Source of the DNA: Isoetes taiwanensis
Lineage: Eukaryota; Streptophyta; Lycopodiopsida; Isoetales; Isoetaceae
Assembly (NCBI GenBank): GCA_021234155.1
Contig: JAJEKV010000070.1
Span: 7,307,889 to 7,371,888 of the forward strand
Direction of reading: 5' to 3'
Length of the DNA stretch: 64,000 nt
The position numbers and the translations under genes are program-made. Under the pieces are notes generated by a model. That model saw only the letters and a list, made by a program, of their open reading frames with translations, had not been told where the DNA came from and did not search any database. The stretch's first letter is position 1. The number at the start of each line of letters is the position of its first letter. Of this stretch, positions 1 through 10,596 are shown piece by piece.

Positions 1-2234
1 CCCTTTTAGGTGGATCAAGGAAAGGAATTGATATCTTTGGATCAGGCTTGAAACATGGTGTCAGATCTTGCGAATGGGTGGAAGATTTAGCGGCTCTCCC
101 TTCCAAGATTGACGAAATTTTAACTCGAAACAAGGGAGCTCTGATCTATGAAAAACAGTGTCTTGTCTTTAAACGTTTGGTTCATTTAGTGGCAGAGGAT
201 GCTCGAGAATGGCCTGCTCGGCTTACAAAAGAAGCAACAAGGTTTCGTTATACTGCGGGGGGAATAGAGCTGCTTAGGGTTCTAAACAGCGGCATGGAGA
301 TCATTCAAGTCTGTGCAGACAAAGAGTTTCCAGGTGTGCTCTTCACAATTTTAGGCAGTTTTGGTCAATTTCGGGAAATTATTGACGATGTCAAAAGATA
401 CTGCCAGTTTATTCATCGTTTTCTGGGGCTTAGTATAAAATTCATAAACAATATGGAGCATAAATGCAATCTTTTGCAGGCACAGCTTACAGAAGCATAT
501 ATACAGGACAAGCTTGAATTGTTGAAGGGTCTAAAGGCGTGGAAATCTAGATTATGTCCAATGCGCAATACTAGACCGCTCAAGAATCTCCCTCGTAATT
601 TTGTTTCTAATTCGCTGATTCCACTTTTAGAAACTGGGCTTATCCCAACTACGTCCTTCATTGACAACAAAAAACTAGTTCAGACCAACTTATTGGGAAG
701 GGGAAGTTTTGGGAGCGTTTTTAGGGCGCGGTGGTGTAACTTTGATGTGGCTGTAAAAGTTTTTGGATCTGAAAGCTCGACTATTGACAAAGAAATTGAT
801 GTGTTTAGCAAAATGATGGGCGCTGATTCATCCCATATTGTGCAAATGTTAGGGCATTGTCACAGAAAAGTTACTATAGGCCAAGGTATTGCGGAGAAAA
901 CATGTTTTGAAAGATTGCTCCTTTTAGAGCTCATGAATGCAGATTTGGGATCGCTTATAGAGAAAAACATAATAACGAATCTCTTGCAGTCAGTTGATAT
1001 TATCTTACAAATTGGTAAGGCAATGAAGCATCTGCATACTAATGGGGTGATCTATAGAGATTTAAAGCCCTCTAATATTTTGATAAAGCCAAGAGGTACT
1101 AACAATGAAGGTTGTTACCTTATCAAGCTGGCTGACTTTGGTACTTCGAAAACAAATTTTAGCACAGGTCGTCATACTGCAGAAAGAGGCACACATATTT
1201 ACATGGCTCCCGAGATGAGGGTAACAAATGACGAAGGTGAGGGCAACTACACCAAGAAGGTGGATGTCTTCAGCTTTGGAATAATATGTTGCGAAATTCT
1301 TACTGGACAACGCGTGAATCCTCAAAATAATCAGAATGATGAGCAGGAAAGGTTGTTACACAAACTTCTCAAAAAAGACATTCTTATCAGACTCAAGACT
1401 TTGGTATGTAATTGCTTGGAACATCAGGGGGATAAGCGTCCTACATTTGAACAAGTATGTGATGAATTGTGGCTTATAATGGAAGAGCTCTTGATCATAC
1501 AACCTGGCAAATGCAACTGCAACTGCAATATTCATATAGTGCAGCATGTGATGCATCAATACCGATGGCCATATGCATCAACTCTAGTTAACATGATATT
1601 TTTTTTGCCCATGCTTGACACTTCTGGGCGTGTTAATTCTGAGTCTCTTTGGATCACCATAAAGAACCATCTCCATGATTTTAAAGGGAATCCAAAACTG
1701 GGAGAGACATCTAGACCATTAGGCCTAGCTGTTGATGAAATCCAAGACCAAGACGGACACCAAAAAATGCTTGGCATTTCAGAAATGAATTATTCTTTTA
1801 TTGGAAGACTGCTTCCAGATGTACTCAATTTACTAAGAGCCCATACAGATATTGGTGGCATTCACATCAACTGGCCAGATGATGGGGATGCAAGGCTAGT
1901 TAATGTGCTGGAGCAGCTGCGAAGAGCACTACCTCCTTACTTTTGCATTTGTGTATCTTGCCATGTATCCTCACTTGTGTCACTCAGAAGCGTCAGCTTT
2001 ACCTTGTTTGATAGGCTCTACGTCAATTTCAGCGACTCCGAAGATTTCAATTTATCTCTGTTGTATACAGGTCTACCCAGAGCTGACATGTCCAAGATTT
2101 TCATCCAACACGGATACGTTACGGCCACAGATTTAGGGGATATTGTCGGGTCCTCTAAACACATGGAAGAAATAAAACAAATCCCGCAGACGGATTTAGG
2201 TGGCATAGCGTTGCCTTACCATTTTACTTCTTGA
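1..2234 (+). CDS. TKL-like protein kinase with N-terminal helical domain and a C-terminal GH18-like domain (5' partial)
   Basis: A single uninterrupted frame, open to the window start and ending with TGA at 2232-2234. The codon at 48 is TTG, so the true start lies upstream or in an earlier exon; an AG acceptor-like site sits at base 8-9. Residues counted from base 48: about 10-125 are predicted helical with no motif I can name. The kinase domain has its glycine loop at 217-222 (GRGSFG), the VAVK lysine at 237, YRDLKPSN with catalytic Asp at 338 (His of HRD replaced by Tyr), DFG at 363-365 and APE at 387-389. All catalytic residues are present, so activity is plausible. A Cys/Asn run (CNCNCN) near residue 490 separates a C-terminal region of about 190 residues. 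It has a TIM-barrel-like pattern: IGGIHINWP near 601-609, then an LRRALPP helix, and LGGIALP near the end. This resembles GH18 chitinase strands, but without the DxxDxDxE acids. No signal peptide or membrane segment is visible. The kinase call is secure; the GH18-like call is inference. Confidence 0.85.
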   Translation, partial: LLGGSRKGIDIFGSGLKHGVRSCEWVEDLAALPSKIDEILTRNKGALIYEKQCLVFKRLVHLVAEDAREWPARLTKEATRFRYTAGGIELLRVLNSGMEIIQVCADKEFPGVLFTILGSFGQFREIIDDVKRYCQFIHRFLGLSIKFINNMEHKCNLLQAQLTEAYIQDKLELLKGLKAWKSRLCPMRNTRPLKNLPRNFVSNSLIPLLETGLIPTTSFIDNKKLVQTNLLGRGSFGSVFRARWCNFDVAVKVFGSESSTIDKEIDVFSKMMGADSSHIVQMLGHCHRKVTIGQGIAEKTCFERLLLLELMNADLGSLIEKNIITNLLQSVDIILQIGKAMKHLHTNGVIYRDLKPSNILIKPRGTNNEGCYLIKLADFGTSKTNFSTGRHTAERGTHIYMAPEMRVTNDEGEGNYTKKVDVFSFGIICCEILTGQRVNPQNNQNDEQERLLHKLLKKDILIRLKTLVCNCLEHQGDKRPTFEQVCDELWLIMEELLIIQPGKCNCNCNIHIVQHVMHQYRWPYASTLVNMIFFLPMLDTSGRVNSESLWITIKNHLHDFKGNPKLGETSRPLGLAVDEIQDQDGHQKMLGISEMNYSFIGRLLPDVLNLLRAHTDIGGIHINWPDDGDARLVNVLEQLRRALPPYFCICVSCHVSSLVSLRSVSFTLFDRLYVNFSDSEDFNLSLLYTGLPRADMSKIFIQHGYVTATDLGDIVGSSKHMEEIKQIPQTDLGGIALPYHFTS

Positions 2235-3790
2235 ATTTTCTTCCACTTTTAAGTGTTAAATAAGTTCAAAACATTGTATAGACGATGGTATTCCGATATT
2301 GTTGGCCCTGCATTATGTAAACTTCCTGTATTAAATGTCAAATTTATCCAGTATATTTTTGCCTTACCTTGCCTTCCCGGTGCCAAATTTGAAGGCGTTT
2401 CTAACTTGTAATCCGTGCAGGCCCACTATGTCCTCCAAGATTCGTATATCAGAATATCTTGTCTTCTTTTGGGCAATCAGCTGGCAATGCCGTAAATATG
2501 AGACGTGGTCGTGTTTTAACCAGCCTTAAATCGAAAAAAATCTGCTTGAAATATTTCAAGATGTGGTTATAACATGTCAAAGACCCACATATACCACGAA
2601 CATACTCGTGGTTTAAACATGGCGGCGTCCGATATTTACAGCACTCGAGCTGAATCAGCTGCCTTGCTATCATGACAAAGTGTTTGCATTTCGTCCATCT
2701 GTTAGCCCAATCAAGCATCTGCTACTCTGTCAGGAAACCCTAGTACAGGCAACAGACCTAATTTTCATTAATTCCATTATCCATTACAATGGTTCGTTTC
2801 AAACTTTGCACAACATGTTAGGTAATGAAATAAGGGTGCTCTGTAGTCGTTATCCATCCTTAACAACTTGGCCCTCAAGTTTTATAGCTGAGATAAGATC
2901 TCAGCTGTTGGTTGCAGTGGTGTTACCCACCAGTAACACATTGGAAAGCACATAAACACCTAGTTTGCTACACCAAATGGCCATAAACATCTAGCTTGTC
3001 ATGGAAACCACCACAAAAACCGAGCTGGAAGGATTTCGCCTTGCATTACAAGCAGGCAACAACATAATGTCTCCTAACCAATTTTTGCATTACAGGGAAG
3101 GCCATGTGCGGAGCCATTTTGACATGCCAAGGAAGGCATGCAAATGGCCTTCCCTGTATACAGAAATGACGACAAAGTGATTTGGGAGAGAATTTTGACA
3201 TGGTCTTCTCACCTTTATTTAGAATATTTTAGAATTGAATTGAATGCACAATGCTTTGCCCCATTTGGCAACCGAGAAAGAAGAAATATTATCTAACAAC
3301 GTGCCTAAGCTAGAAAATGTCAAAATGAGCCCTCCTTTTGCTTAAAAACATGACAAGATAAGGTCACGCCTATTCAATATTGTTCTTATGCATCAGTGTT
3401 GATAATATTTTCGAATTCTGAGCATATTTTGTCTTAAGGAAATTTGTACATAAGAAGAGTAGATGATAGATTCTACATTATAGCTTTATATGTCAATGAC
3501 TGCAAAATGAGTACAAGCAATAGAATATTTCTGGATGGATGCAAAGCCATCCTAAAAGCCAGATTTCATACGAGTGATCTTAATGGTTTCAAGAAAACTG
3601 GGGTTTTGGGGAGGGGAGGGGAAGGGGAGACCAAATAAAAGTGTACAATATTTGAATTCCAATTCAAAATACCGTGCATCCAAGGGAAAGATACCTAAAT
3701 AAATACTAACAAATTTGAAAATGCCAAATATGATCATATCAGATACCAGGGATTGAGCTTTAATAACACGACACATGAAAACAAACGAAG
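2235..3790. other. Intergenic stretch without recognisable gene
   Basis: AT-rich sequence downstream of the kinase stop. Short open frames on both strands have no codon-usage signal, conserved motif or splice structure I recognise. A purine-rich G run occurs near 3600-3632. I see no promoter, RNA gene or repeat I can support. Confidence 0.5.
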
Positions 3791-3799
3791 TTGGTACCA

Positions 3800-3882
3800 T
3801 AATTAGAATAGAATAGAATAGAATAGAATAGAATAGAATAGAATAGAGTAGAGCAGAGAAGAATAGAGTAGAATAAAGTCGA
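3800..3882 (-). repeat. (GAATA)n microsatellite, probable 3' tail of the adjacent LINE
   Basis: About nine consecutive GAATA units from 3808 onward, degenerating into GAGTA/GAGCA variants up to about 3880. Read on the minus strand this is (TATTC)n directly after the 3' end of a LINE fragment, as expected when a non-LTR element ends in a simple-repeat tail. A shorter (CTATT)n run in the opposite orientation lies at 4990-5011. Confidence 0.7.
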
Positions 3883-4745
3883 CCTAGTGGCCCTTGGACT
3901 TATGTAGCATTTGCGAGCTTCCTCCATTGGAGGGCGCTACTAGCATGCAAAACAATGTTGTTCTAGCCATCATGCGGGCTTAGCTTGTCATTGTATACCT
4001 ACACCCTGCTTATAATTGGCTTCTTGGCCATGCAGGTGTTATCTCTAGCTTTAAAGATGTACATTGTGGATTCCTCTGGCTTACATCAAGTGTTGATCAG
4101 ATTAATGAACCCTTTATCTTTGTGTCATTTTTTTAATAGCTTTTGCAAGGTCCACTAACATGATATCTTTTTTCATCAATATAGTATTGGGAGGTCCCAT
4201 CTGACTTGTGTGGATCCTTATATCTGCATATGCCGGGCATTCACTGAACATGTGCCTCTTATCTTCTATCTTTTCCATAACACAGATTCTGCATATTCGG
4301 TCTGTCCTGTCAATTTTCCTCTATCTGTAGCGGGAGGCCATATTCGGTCAGGCCATGACTGCCCATTCTTAATCTCGCTATCACGTCCCTATTTGTTTTA
4401 TCAATTGTACATTTTTTATGTAGTTCCTGACCAATATGGCCTTTTGGGTTAAATACCTTTAATAGCCAATCTATTTTGGGTCATGGATGTTTATGTAGCC
4501 AAGCCCTATTGCTGTGTAAATCTAGAAGTCATCTCAGACTTTCTTTCTGAGGATATGGTTTAGTTCTATTCCCATTTTCCTTGTCCGCATCGATATATCA
4601 TGGAACCAACCTTGGCCTATTAGCAGATCTTGCGTAGCCAATTTTGTAATTGCTATTGTTGATAGCTTATTCAAATTTATGTTTCCGTTGTCTTTCAGCA
4701 GGTACTAGATTGTTTTTTCCCATACCCTTATCACCATGGATTTTT
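3883..4745 (-). mobile_element. 5'-truncated LINE (non-LTR retrotransposon), 3' end
   Basis: Reverse-strand translation around 4190-4395 gives IARLRMGSHGLTEYG, then after a frame change TDRICRICVMEKIED and RHMFSECPAYADIR. The CRIC...H...C pattern is the C-terminal zinc knuckle found after reverse transcriptase in many plant and animal LINEs, and the LRxGSH motif normally precedes it. The frame change means the copy is dead. The remaining sequence down to 3883 would be 3' UTR, ending at the (TATTC)n tail. Reverse transcriptase and endonuclease domains are not in the window, so this is a 5'-truncated insertion. Confidence 0.65.
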
Positions 4746-4747
4746 TT

Positions 4748-5050
4748 CACTAGTAGAGATAACCCTTGTTTGTCACGGTTTTTGTCACGCAAAATATTAT
4801 TATATTATTAGTATTGTGACAAATAATTTTTCTCACTCGTGACAAACATGAAACCATTTGTCACGCATGATATTTAAATAATTTTGTCACTCGTGACAAA
4901 TATAGGTTTGTCACGAGTGATATATAAATATATTTGTCACGCCCATTGTATGGGTCCCATGACCTATTGGTCTCCGTGGACGTTAAAAAAACTATTCTAT
5001 TCTATTCTATTTTGTCACGCCTGCCAATTTTACTTTTGTCACGCATGACA
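4748..5050 (+). mobile_element. CACTA-like transposon terminus with subterminal TTTGTCACG repeats
   Basis: CACTAGTAGAGATAA at about 4749-4763 matches the usual terminus of plant CACTA (En/Spm) elements. It is followed by at least eight copies of TTGTCACG(C/A) or its complement CGTGACAAA, in both orientations, to about 5050, as expected for subterminal repeats bound by an element-encoded protein. The array is interrupted at about 4945-5011 by non-repeat sequence ending in (CTATT)n. No second CACTA end or transposase was found nearby, so it is a solo or truncated end. Confidence 0.45.
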
Positions 5051-5159
5051 AACTGATATTTAATAATATTTATTTATTTGATTTTTTTCTACGTAATCTC
5101 TTTTATAATTTATTAATATTATTATACAAGTTTTTGTACGATGAGCGGTTGCACTATGA

Positions 5160-5463
5160 GGGACTGTACAAATTCGACTAGAAGCAAAATGCAGCGCCAT
5201 CCAACAAAGATTCTATTAAGATTCTCCTAGATTCTCTAAGACTCTAGAAAGATTTCCCTAGATTCTATGAGATTCCATCAATGTTCGCTTATATTCCCCA
5301 AGATCCATTGATGATTCTTGGAGGGATTGTACAAATTCGACTAGAAGTCAAACTTAAAGTCATGCAATGAGATTCTCCAAAATCCCATCAAGATTCTCTA
5401 GGCACTCAAAGATTTTATGAAGATTTCCTAAGATTCCTTTAGATTCTTCCCGGGGGTCTCACC
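5160..5463 (+). repeat. Short GATTC-type satellite block ending at a CCCGGGGGTCTCACC junction
   Basis: About 25 AGATTC-like pentamers at mostly 10-11 bp spacing, the same unit as the large arrays at 9-17 kb. A roughly 30 bp direct repeat (TGTACAAATTCGACTAGAAG) occurs at about 5165 and 5341. The block stops at CCCGGGGGTCTCACC (5449-5463). The exact reverse complement of this 15-mer opens the large arrays at 9050-9064 and 13945-13959. Confidence 0.7.
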
Positions 5464-5616
5464 TAGGCATATGGGGATACCACATCTGCGTGCAAGGGGT
5501 CCAGAGAAAACCCCTGTATACGACTTTTTGGAGGTGGAAAACCCCTACATACGTAAATAGGAAAAACCAGTTTCCAAGCCCCTTTCCGTAGATGTACTTT
5601 CGGACGATCCTAGTTT

Positions 5617-5975
5617 TTACATACCCCTACCCGATCTTGTACTTGAGTTTGTGTTTGTGCACCCTACCCCTATGTACAAAATAAATAAAATTTCAAAACG
5701 TGTGCCCAGCCTAGTAAACGTGTGCCAGGCGTTGTAATGTGGCTTAACAGACATGAAATGGACACCAATGATACCAATCAACTTGTAGAACAACAATGGC
5801 TCCTTAAACAACCTAAATACTCTTTCAACCTGTTTAAATGGATGTTTCGTAAAGAGGAGTTCAGTCGCAACAGTGGCCAATATATAAGGGGCTCGAGAAC
5901 TTGCACATAAATGATGGAATCCCTTTGGACCACATTACTTATAGAAGACCCATCAACGTAATGGCAAAGTACCAT
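5617..5975 (-). pseudogene. Possible PIF/Harbinger transposase relic
   Basis: Reverse-strand frames read ELLFTKHP...VERVFRLFKEPLLFY. This resembles the Harbinger transposase stretch in which an ELFN-RH segment is followed by a VERxFGxLK helix. Only about 60 residues are recognisable, and the third acidic residue and flanking domains are not visible. The match is weak and could be chance. Confidence 0.2.
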
Positions 5976-8459
5976 GGATATTTGTATCCTACTTATGTAG
6001 GGTATATATTTTGGTGACTTTGATTGCCTAATTCTCTTACATCTTTTTCATCATTCCAGCTTTTTCATCATACAAAGCTTGGGCCTGATCCAAAGACTAG
6101 TACCAGACATCTAACACAGACCAAGATATCTTAGCCTGGCCAGACTTATCAGTTCCATGTTTTATAGTAAGGATAATCTTATAGGGGTACCATGGTCTGA
6201 TTTAGACACTTATCAAGCTAAAAGCACATATACGAGTTTCAAACATTTAAACCATACTTGTTTATAACAGTACAACAATGATGATCTTATATAAGCATAA
6301 AAACGTTGTTCCCATTACTTTCAACCGAGAAACAAATGCCTAGCATCCTTGAGTTTCACATGAAAATAGATAGTGGTCATAAAATTCAGATTCCAATTAA
6401 TCATATCATTTCATACTATATTGTTTAAATATAAATCTCTTTTTCAAACAGCGTTTTCCATTTATAGAATCCAAATACAAAAAATTCAAATTACTGCTAG
6501 ATATCACGATAACATGTACCAGCTAGAGTTACGCCTTAGAAAAATAGTAATGCACAGCTAGGTACTGTTTAAAATGGAAATGCTAGCTTTTCTTAGCTCA
6601 AAATGATAGAAACTCTTCTTCCATAAAAACAGCGTATTGCCTTACATTGCATTATCTGCAATCACAAATCAGGGCAAAGATATAACCTGACTAGTTTGAA
6701 GCTGATTTTCCGCTCATGATATTTTACATCACTTTTAAGTGTTAAAACCTTTAAGAACCAAATGTCTTTGCAGGTGACACACTGCTCCGAGTGCTTCATG
6801 CAACCAAAAACGTGAGGTAGATGAGATCCTGGTTACCTGGTTAAGAGGGACGTCCAAGGTCTTGAAAATTTGTAGCAGGTTCAATATGTTGCATCCAGCC
6901 ACACAGTATTGTCTGCTCCAAAAGCTCTACCACAGATAGCAATGCCTTCTGAAAGCGATTTCTGATGATAAACCCATCATTTTTGCATGAACCTTATGTT
7001 ATTGTGAAAGCTCCTTCAAAACCTGGCATTGATGCTTCCATAGTAGCGGAAGTACTGCATAGTGAACTACTCCAGTGGCATTCGTCAATTGCAAGCTTGA
7101 TGCTCAGGGCGCATTCACTTCTGGTCGAGATAAGCACTGAAGCTCAGATTTTCTATGGCGGGAGAATAGGAGTGACATGGCTGCTCGCAGTAGAATCACT
7201 ATTCTTGCATTTGGATAGAGCTAATTTACTAAGAACAAGAGAAGGCGGACTTCCATTACCAACGCTAATGCACCTATAGAAGTATAAAAAGACTCAGATA
7301 CCTCATCTTTAAATGTGAAACAAGAAAATGGAACATAATTCCAAGCTTGCAAAAAAATGCCAATGCAATTCCAAGCTTGCAGATACAAATAAGCAGTCAG
7401 GATCTTGGCTTTAAGTCAAGATCTTGGCTTTAAAGTGCAGTATCCAAATTAGAACTTAAGATTGTTAACTAGTTTCAAGTAACCAAAAAGTCACAAAGCT
7501 GTTTCACTTACCTGCCAACATAAACTCTAAGAAAACCTCCTCTGGCTCCACCAGGGAGAAAATAGATACGTTATTGCGCAAAGAGCATTCAGAAAATGTC
7601 TCTGCAGAAAATGTTTGTCTTGTAACCAGGCCAAACTCTAGACAAAAATTATAGATGGTCTTGTAATACAAATAACTCTTACCAATTAGATCCGGCACTC
7701 CCTTGTAAGAGGAAAACATAATATAATAGAATTCAGACTTCTGGTGTGCTTAAGCTCAGTCTCCGTTGGAGCTAGAGTCATTGCTTTCAAACACAACCTT
7801 TGATTAAGATTTAACTACTTAAATGAGGAAAAGATAACACATTTGAAATAAGCGTGGCCTATGATTAAGAAAGTACCTTGCTCATGTCTATATAATATTT
7901 ATAGCTCCCCAAACTACACTGCAGGACAGGGCAGTAATATCCTCTAAAGGAACCTCAAAATGAGGGGACCATCTTGGCATCAAAATGAGGGGATCAAAAG
8001 TACCGCAAGCCCTTGATTGGAGGTTTATCTGCATGATAAGAAGACTTAGTTAGCTGATTTAAAGAAAAAGCAATCATGAGAAAGCGACTAAAAGCGATTC
8101 TGATTATACATAATTGAGCTCTTTGGATTAGTCGGGCTTATCCTACTTCACAATCACTATGTAGAATTTTTGGCTTCACAACTACATGATCGTGCAATAG
8201 AGAGGAAGAGCATTCTCAAAAATCAATAGGGAGGCGCTTGGGTTATGTATTGTACTTTCAAAAGCTTCAAAGATTGAAAACTAATAGGAAAGAAAAGATA
8301 ATGATAAAGCAATACAAACATCTGGTGTTTGGAGGCCTCCATTGGTGGTTAGTTAGATAGATGCACCATGAAGTCTGAGTAAGAAAAGAATGGAATCAAA
8401 AAAGACCTTACAGATCGTTCTATCTTTGTCACAATCCATTTTCGTCAACACCATTCAAA
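5976..8459. other. Low-gene region with one possible reverse-strand exon (about 7511-7703)
   Basis: Mostly AT-rich, unrecognised sequence. On the minus strand about 7703-7511 is open (GVPDLIGKSYLYYKTIYNF...), bounded by an AG at its 5' side (CTTACAAG) and a GTAAGTG donor at its 3' side, so it could be an internal exon of an unknown gene. A plus-strand ORF at 6965-7279 has no homologue I recognise. A 20 bp direct repeat (CCAAGCTTGCA...) occurs at 7341 and 7371. Confidence 0.3.
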
Positions 8460-9061
8460 CATATTGATTCCCATAAATCAAAGTAGATCTAAAATAGATG
8501 CTTCAAAAACTGCGATTTTTTGCCTTTTTTTTGACTCTTAAAAAAGAGATGCATAGTTGCAAAACCATTTTACACGAAGCTCCAGCTAGTGTAGCTCATA
8601 TACGTTTCTATCTCGGCTCTAACAAGCGCGCACACAAGCAACAAAAGAAATCGGGTTAAGACCATTTTGCAAATCAGAAGGAAATGGAAACTCAAATATC
8701 TAGTATGATTTCTTACGGACCTAAAAATCAACACCAGATATTAATCTACTCCTCAAATGTTGCACTAATACCTAATCCGGCATCTTGCAGGCAGCCATTC
8801 TGTTTTGGAAGAGAAAACCTAGAAAAAGCAAGTCGTTTTGCAAAGAATCGGCAAATCTGGCATGCCGGATCAAAGGAGTAGGCCCTAACGTAGATGCTAC
8901 GGATCGGACCTTCCCGCCCAACTCCCCCTTCTCGACCACCTACGGGGGAAATGGTGGTCGACCGTATGAGGCAGCAGTCCGTATACGGACGTCGAGAGTT
9001 CAAGAAAACCCCTACCCAGTCACGCTCTTGGGTCATACGGGGTTTCAATGGTGAGACCCCC

Positions 9062-9960
9062 GGGAGATTCTTAAGCATTCTTTTGAGATTCCCATAGATT
9101 TCCAAAGATTATCCTAAGATTCCTCTAGATTCCCCAAGATTTCATGGAGATTCTTCTAGATTCCCTTAGATTCTCTGTAGATTCCTCTGTAGAACACATC
9201 TAGAGTCAAAGATTTCCCTAGATCCCCTTGGATTTCCCCTAGATTCCCTAAGATTCCACAAAGATCATCAGATTCTTAAGGTTTTTACAAAGATTCCCCT
9301 AGATTTTCAAAGATAACCTAAAGATTCCCCAAGATTCTATGTATTCTTCTAGATTCCCTTAGATTCTATGAAGATTCCACTAGGTTCTCTAAGATTCCAT
9401 CAAGGTTCCGCCAGATTCTCAAATATTTTTTGAAGATTCTCTTAGATTCCCCTATATTCTTTTGATATTCCTATAGATACCTTAAGATTCTCTTTATATT
9501 TCCTCAATTTCCAAAGTATATCCCAAGATTCCTTTGGATTCCTTTAGATTCATAAAGATTCTCTTGAAATTCCCTCGATTCCCTAAGATTCCACTAAGAT
9601 CCCCCTAGATTCTTAAGGTTCTATATAAAGATTCCCCTAGATTTTCAAATATTATTTTGAGATCCGTTTAGATTCCCCAAGATTCTATGTAGATTCTTCT
9701 AGATTCCCTTATATTCTATGAAGATTCCCCTAGATTCTCAAAGATTCCATCAAGGTTTCCCTAGATTCTTAAGCATTTTTTGAAGATTCTCTTAGATTCC
9801 CCTAGATTCTTTTGAGATTCCCATAGATTCCTTAAGATTCTCTTGAGATTCCCTTGATTTTCAAATATTATCCCAAGATTCCTCTAAGTTCCCCAAGTTT
9901 TTACATAGGTTCTTTTAGATTCCCTTAGGTTCTATGAAGATTCCCCTAGATTATTTGAGG
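9062..9960 (+). repeat. GATTC satellite array A (copy 1)
   Basis: Reiterated AGATTC-N5: in the first 130 bases the successive GATT starts are 10, 10, 11, 10, 10, 11, 10, 10 and 11 bp apart, close to one DNA helical turn. Consensus is roughly AGATTCCCCT alternating with AGATTCTNAA. It contains no plausible coding frame. The array starts at the GGTGAGACCCCCGGG junction and stops at GATTATTTGAGG. Confidence 0.9.
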
Positions 9961-10596
9961 TTGCCTGTAAAGGTGCCAAACCACTACTCATTAAAAGCAT
10001 TGATGAGAGGAATCCAATGGCATGGGTCCCACGTTGATCCAGAGATCTCGATCGCAAGATAAAGTCGTTTTGAAGGCAACACAAAGAAGGAAGATTCTAG
10101 GAAAGCTTCATAATTAATGTGGTGCCACCTCATTACCTTTTCATTAAATAAGAGTGACACCTCACCTCCTTTAATATAAAAAACTCTAATTTAATAAAAA
10201 ATGAATGGCTAGGATTTCTCCTCCCCCCCCTTTGATCTAACGGTGGAGATTGATTACACCAAATCCACTTTGGGAGGAAGGCTTCTTGGTTTAAAAATCA
10301 AAGGCCATGATTTTGCCTCCCCTTTTGGATCCAATGGTCTAGGGATGTGTTGCATGCCCTTATGCATGACCATGCATGCCCCATGCATAACCCATCCATA
10401 ATCCAATGGCCCAGGTTTCGACACACAACTAGTGCCCCCAATCCGACGGCAAAGAAGCATGTCATATATTTTTAGCACATTATATAAACCATGGGTGCAT
10501 CGTTTCCCTGGGACACATAGAATAATTTTATAAATACAAGTGTTTGTAATATGATGGATTGCATGATGCCGACCCTCCAAAACACACCCATCGTAA
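9961..10596. other. Non-satellite spacer between the GATTC arrays (copy 1)
   Basis: About 640 bp with CCTCATTACC/CACCTCACC motifs, an ATCTAACGGTGGAGAT motif at about 10235, and several GCATGC palindromes. A minus-strand ORF of 108 codons (10254-10580) is present in both duplicate copies but resembles nothing I know and lacks composition bias, so I do not call it a gene. A diverged second version of this spacer follows array B (11820-12130). Confidence 0.6.

Noticed and set aside
10254-10580. 108-codon (131 in copy 2) minus ORF in the satellite spacer
   Set aside because: Conserved between copies only because the whole segment is a recent duplication. No domain, biased composition or splice context.
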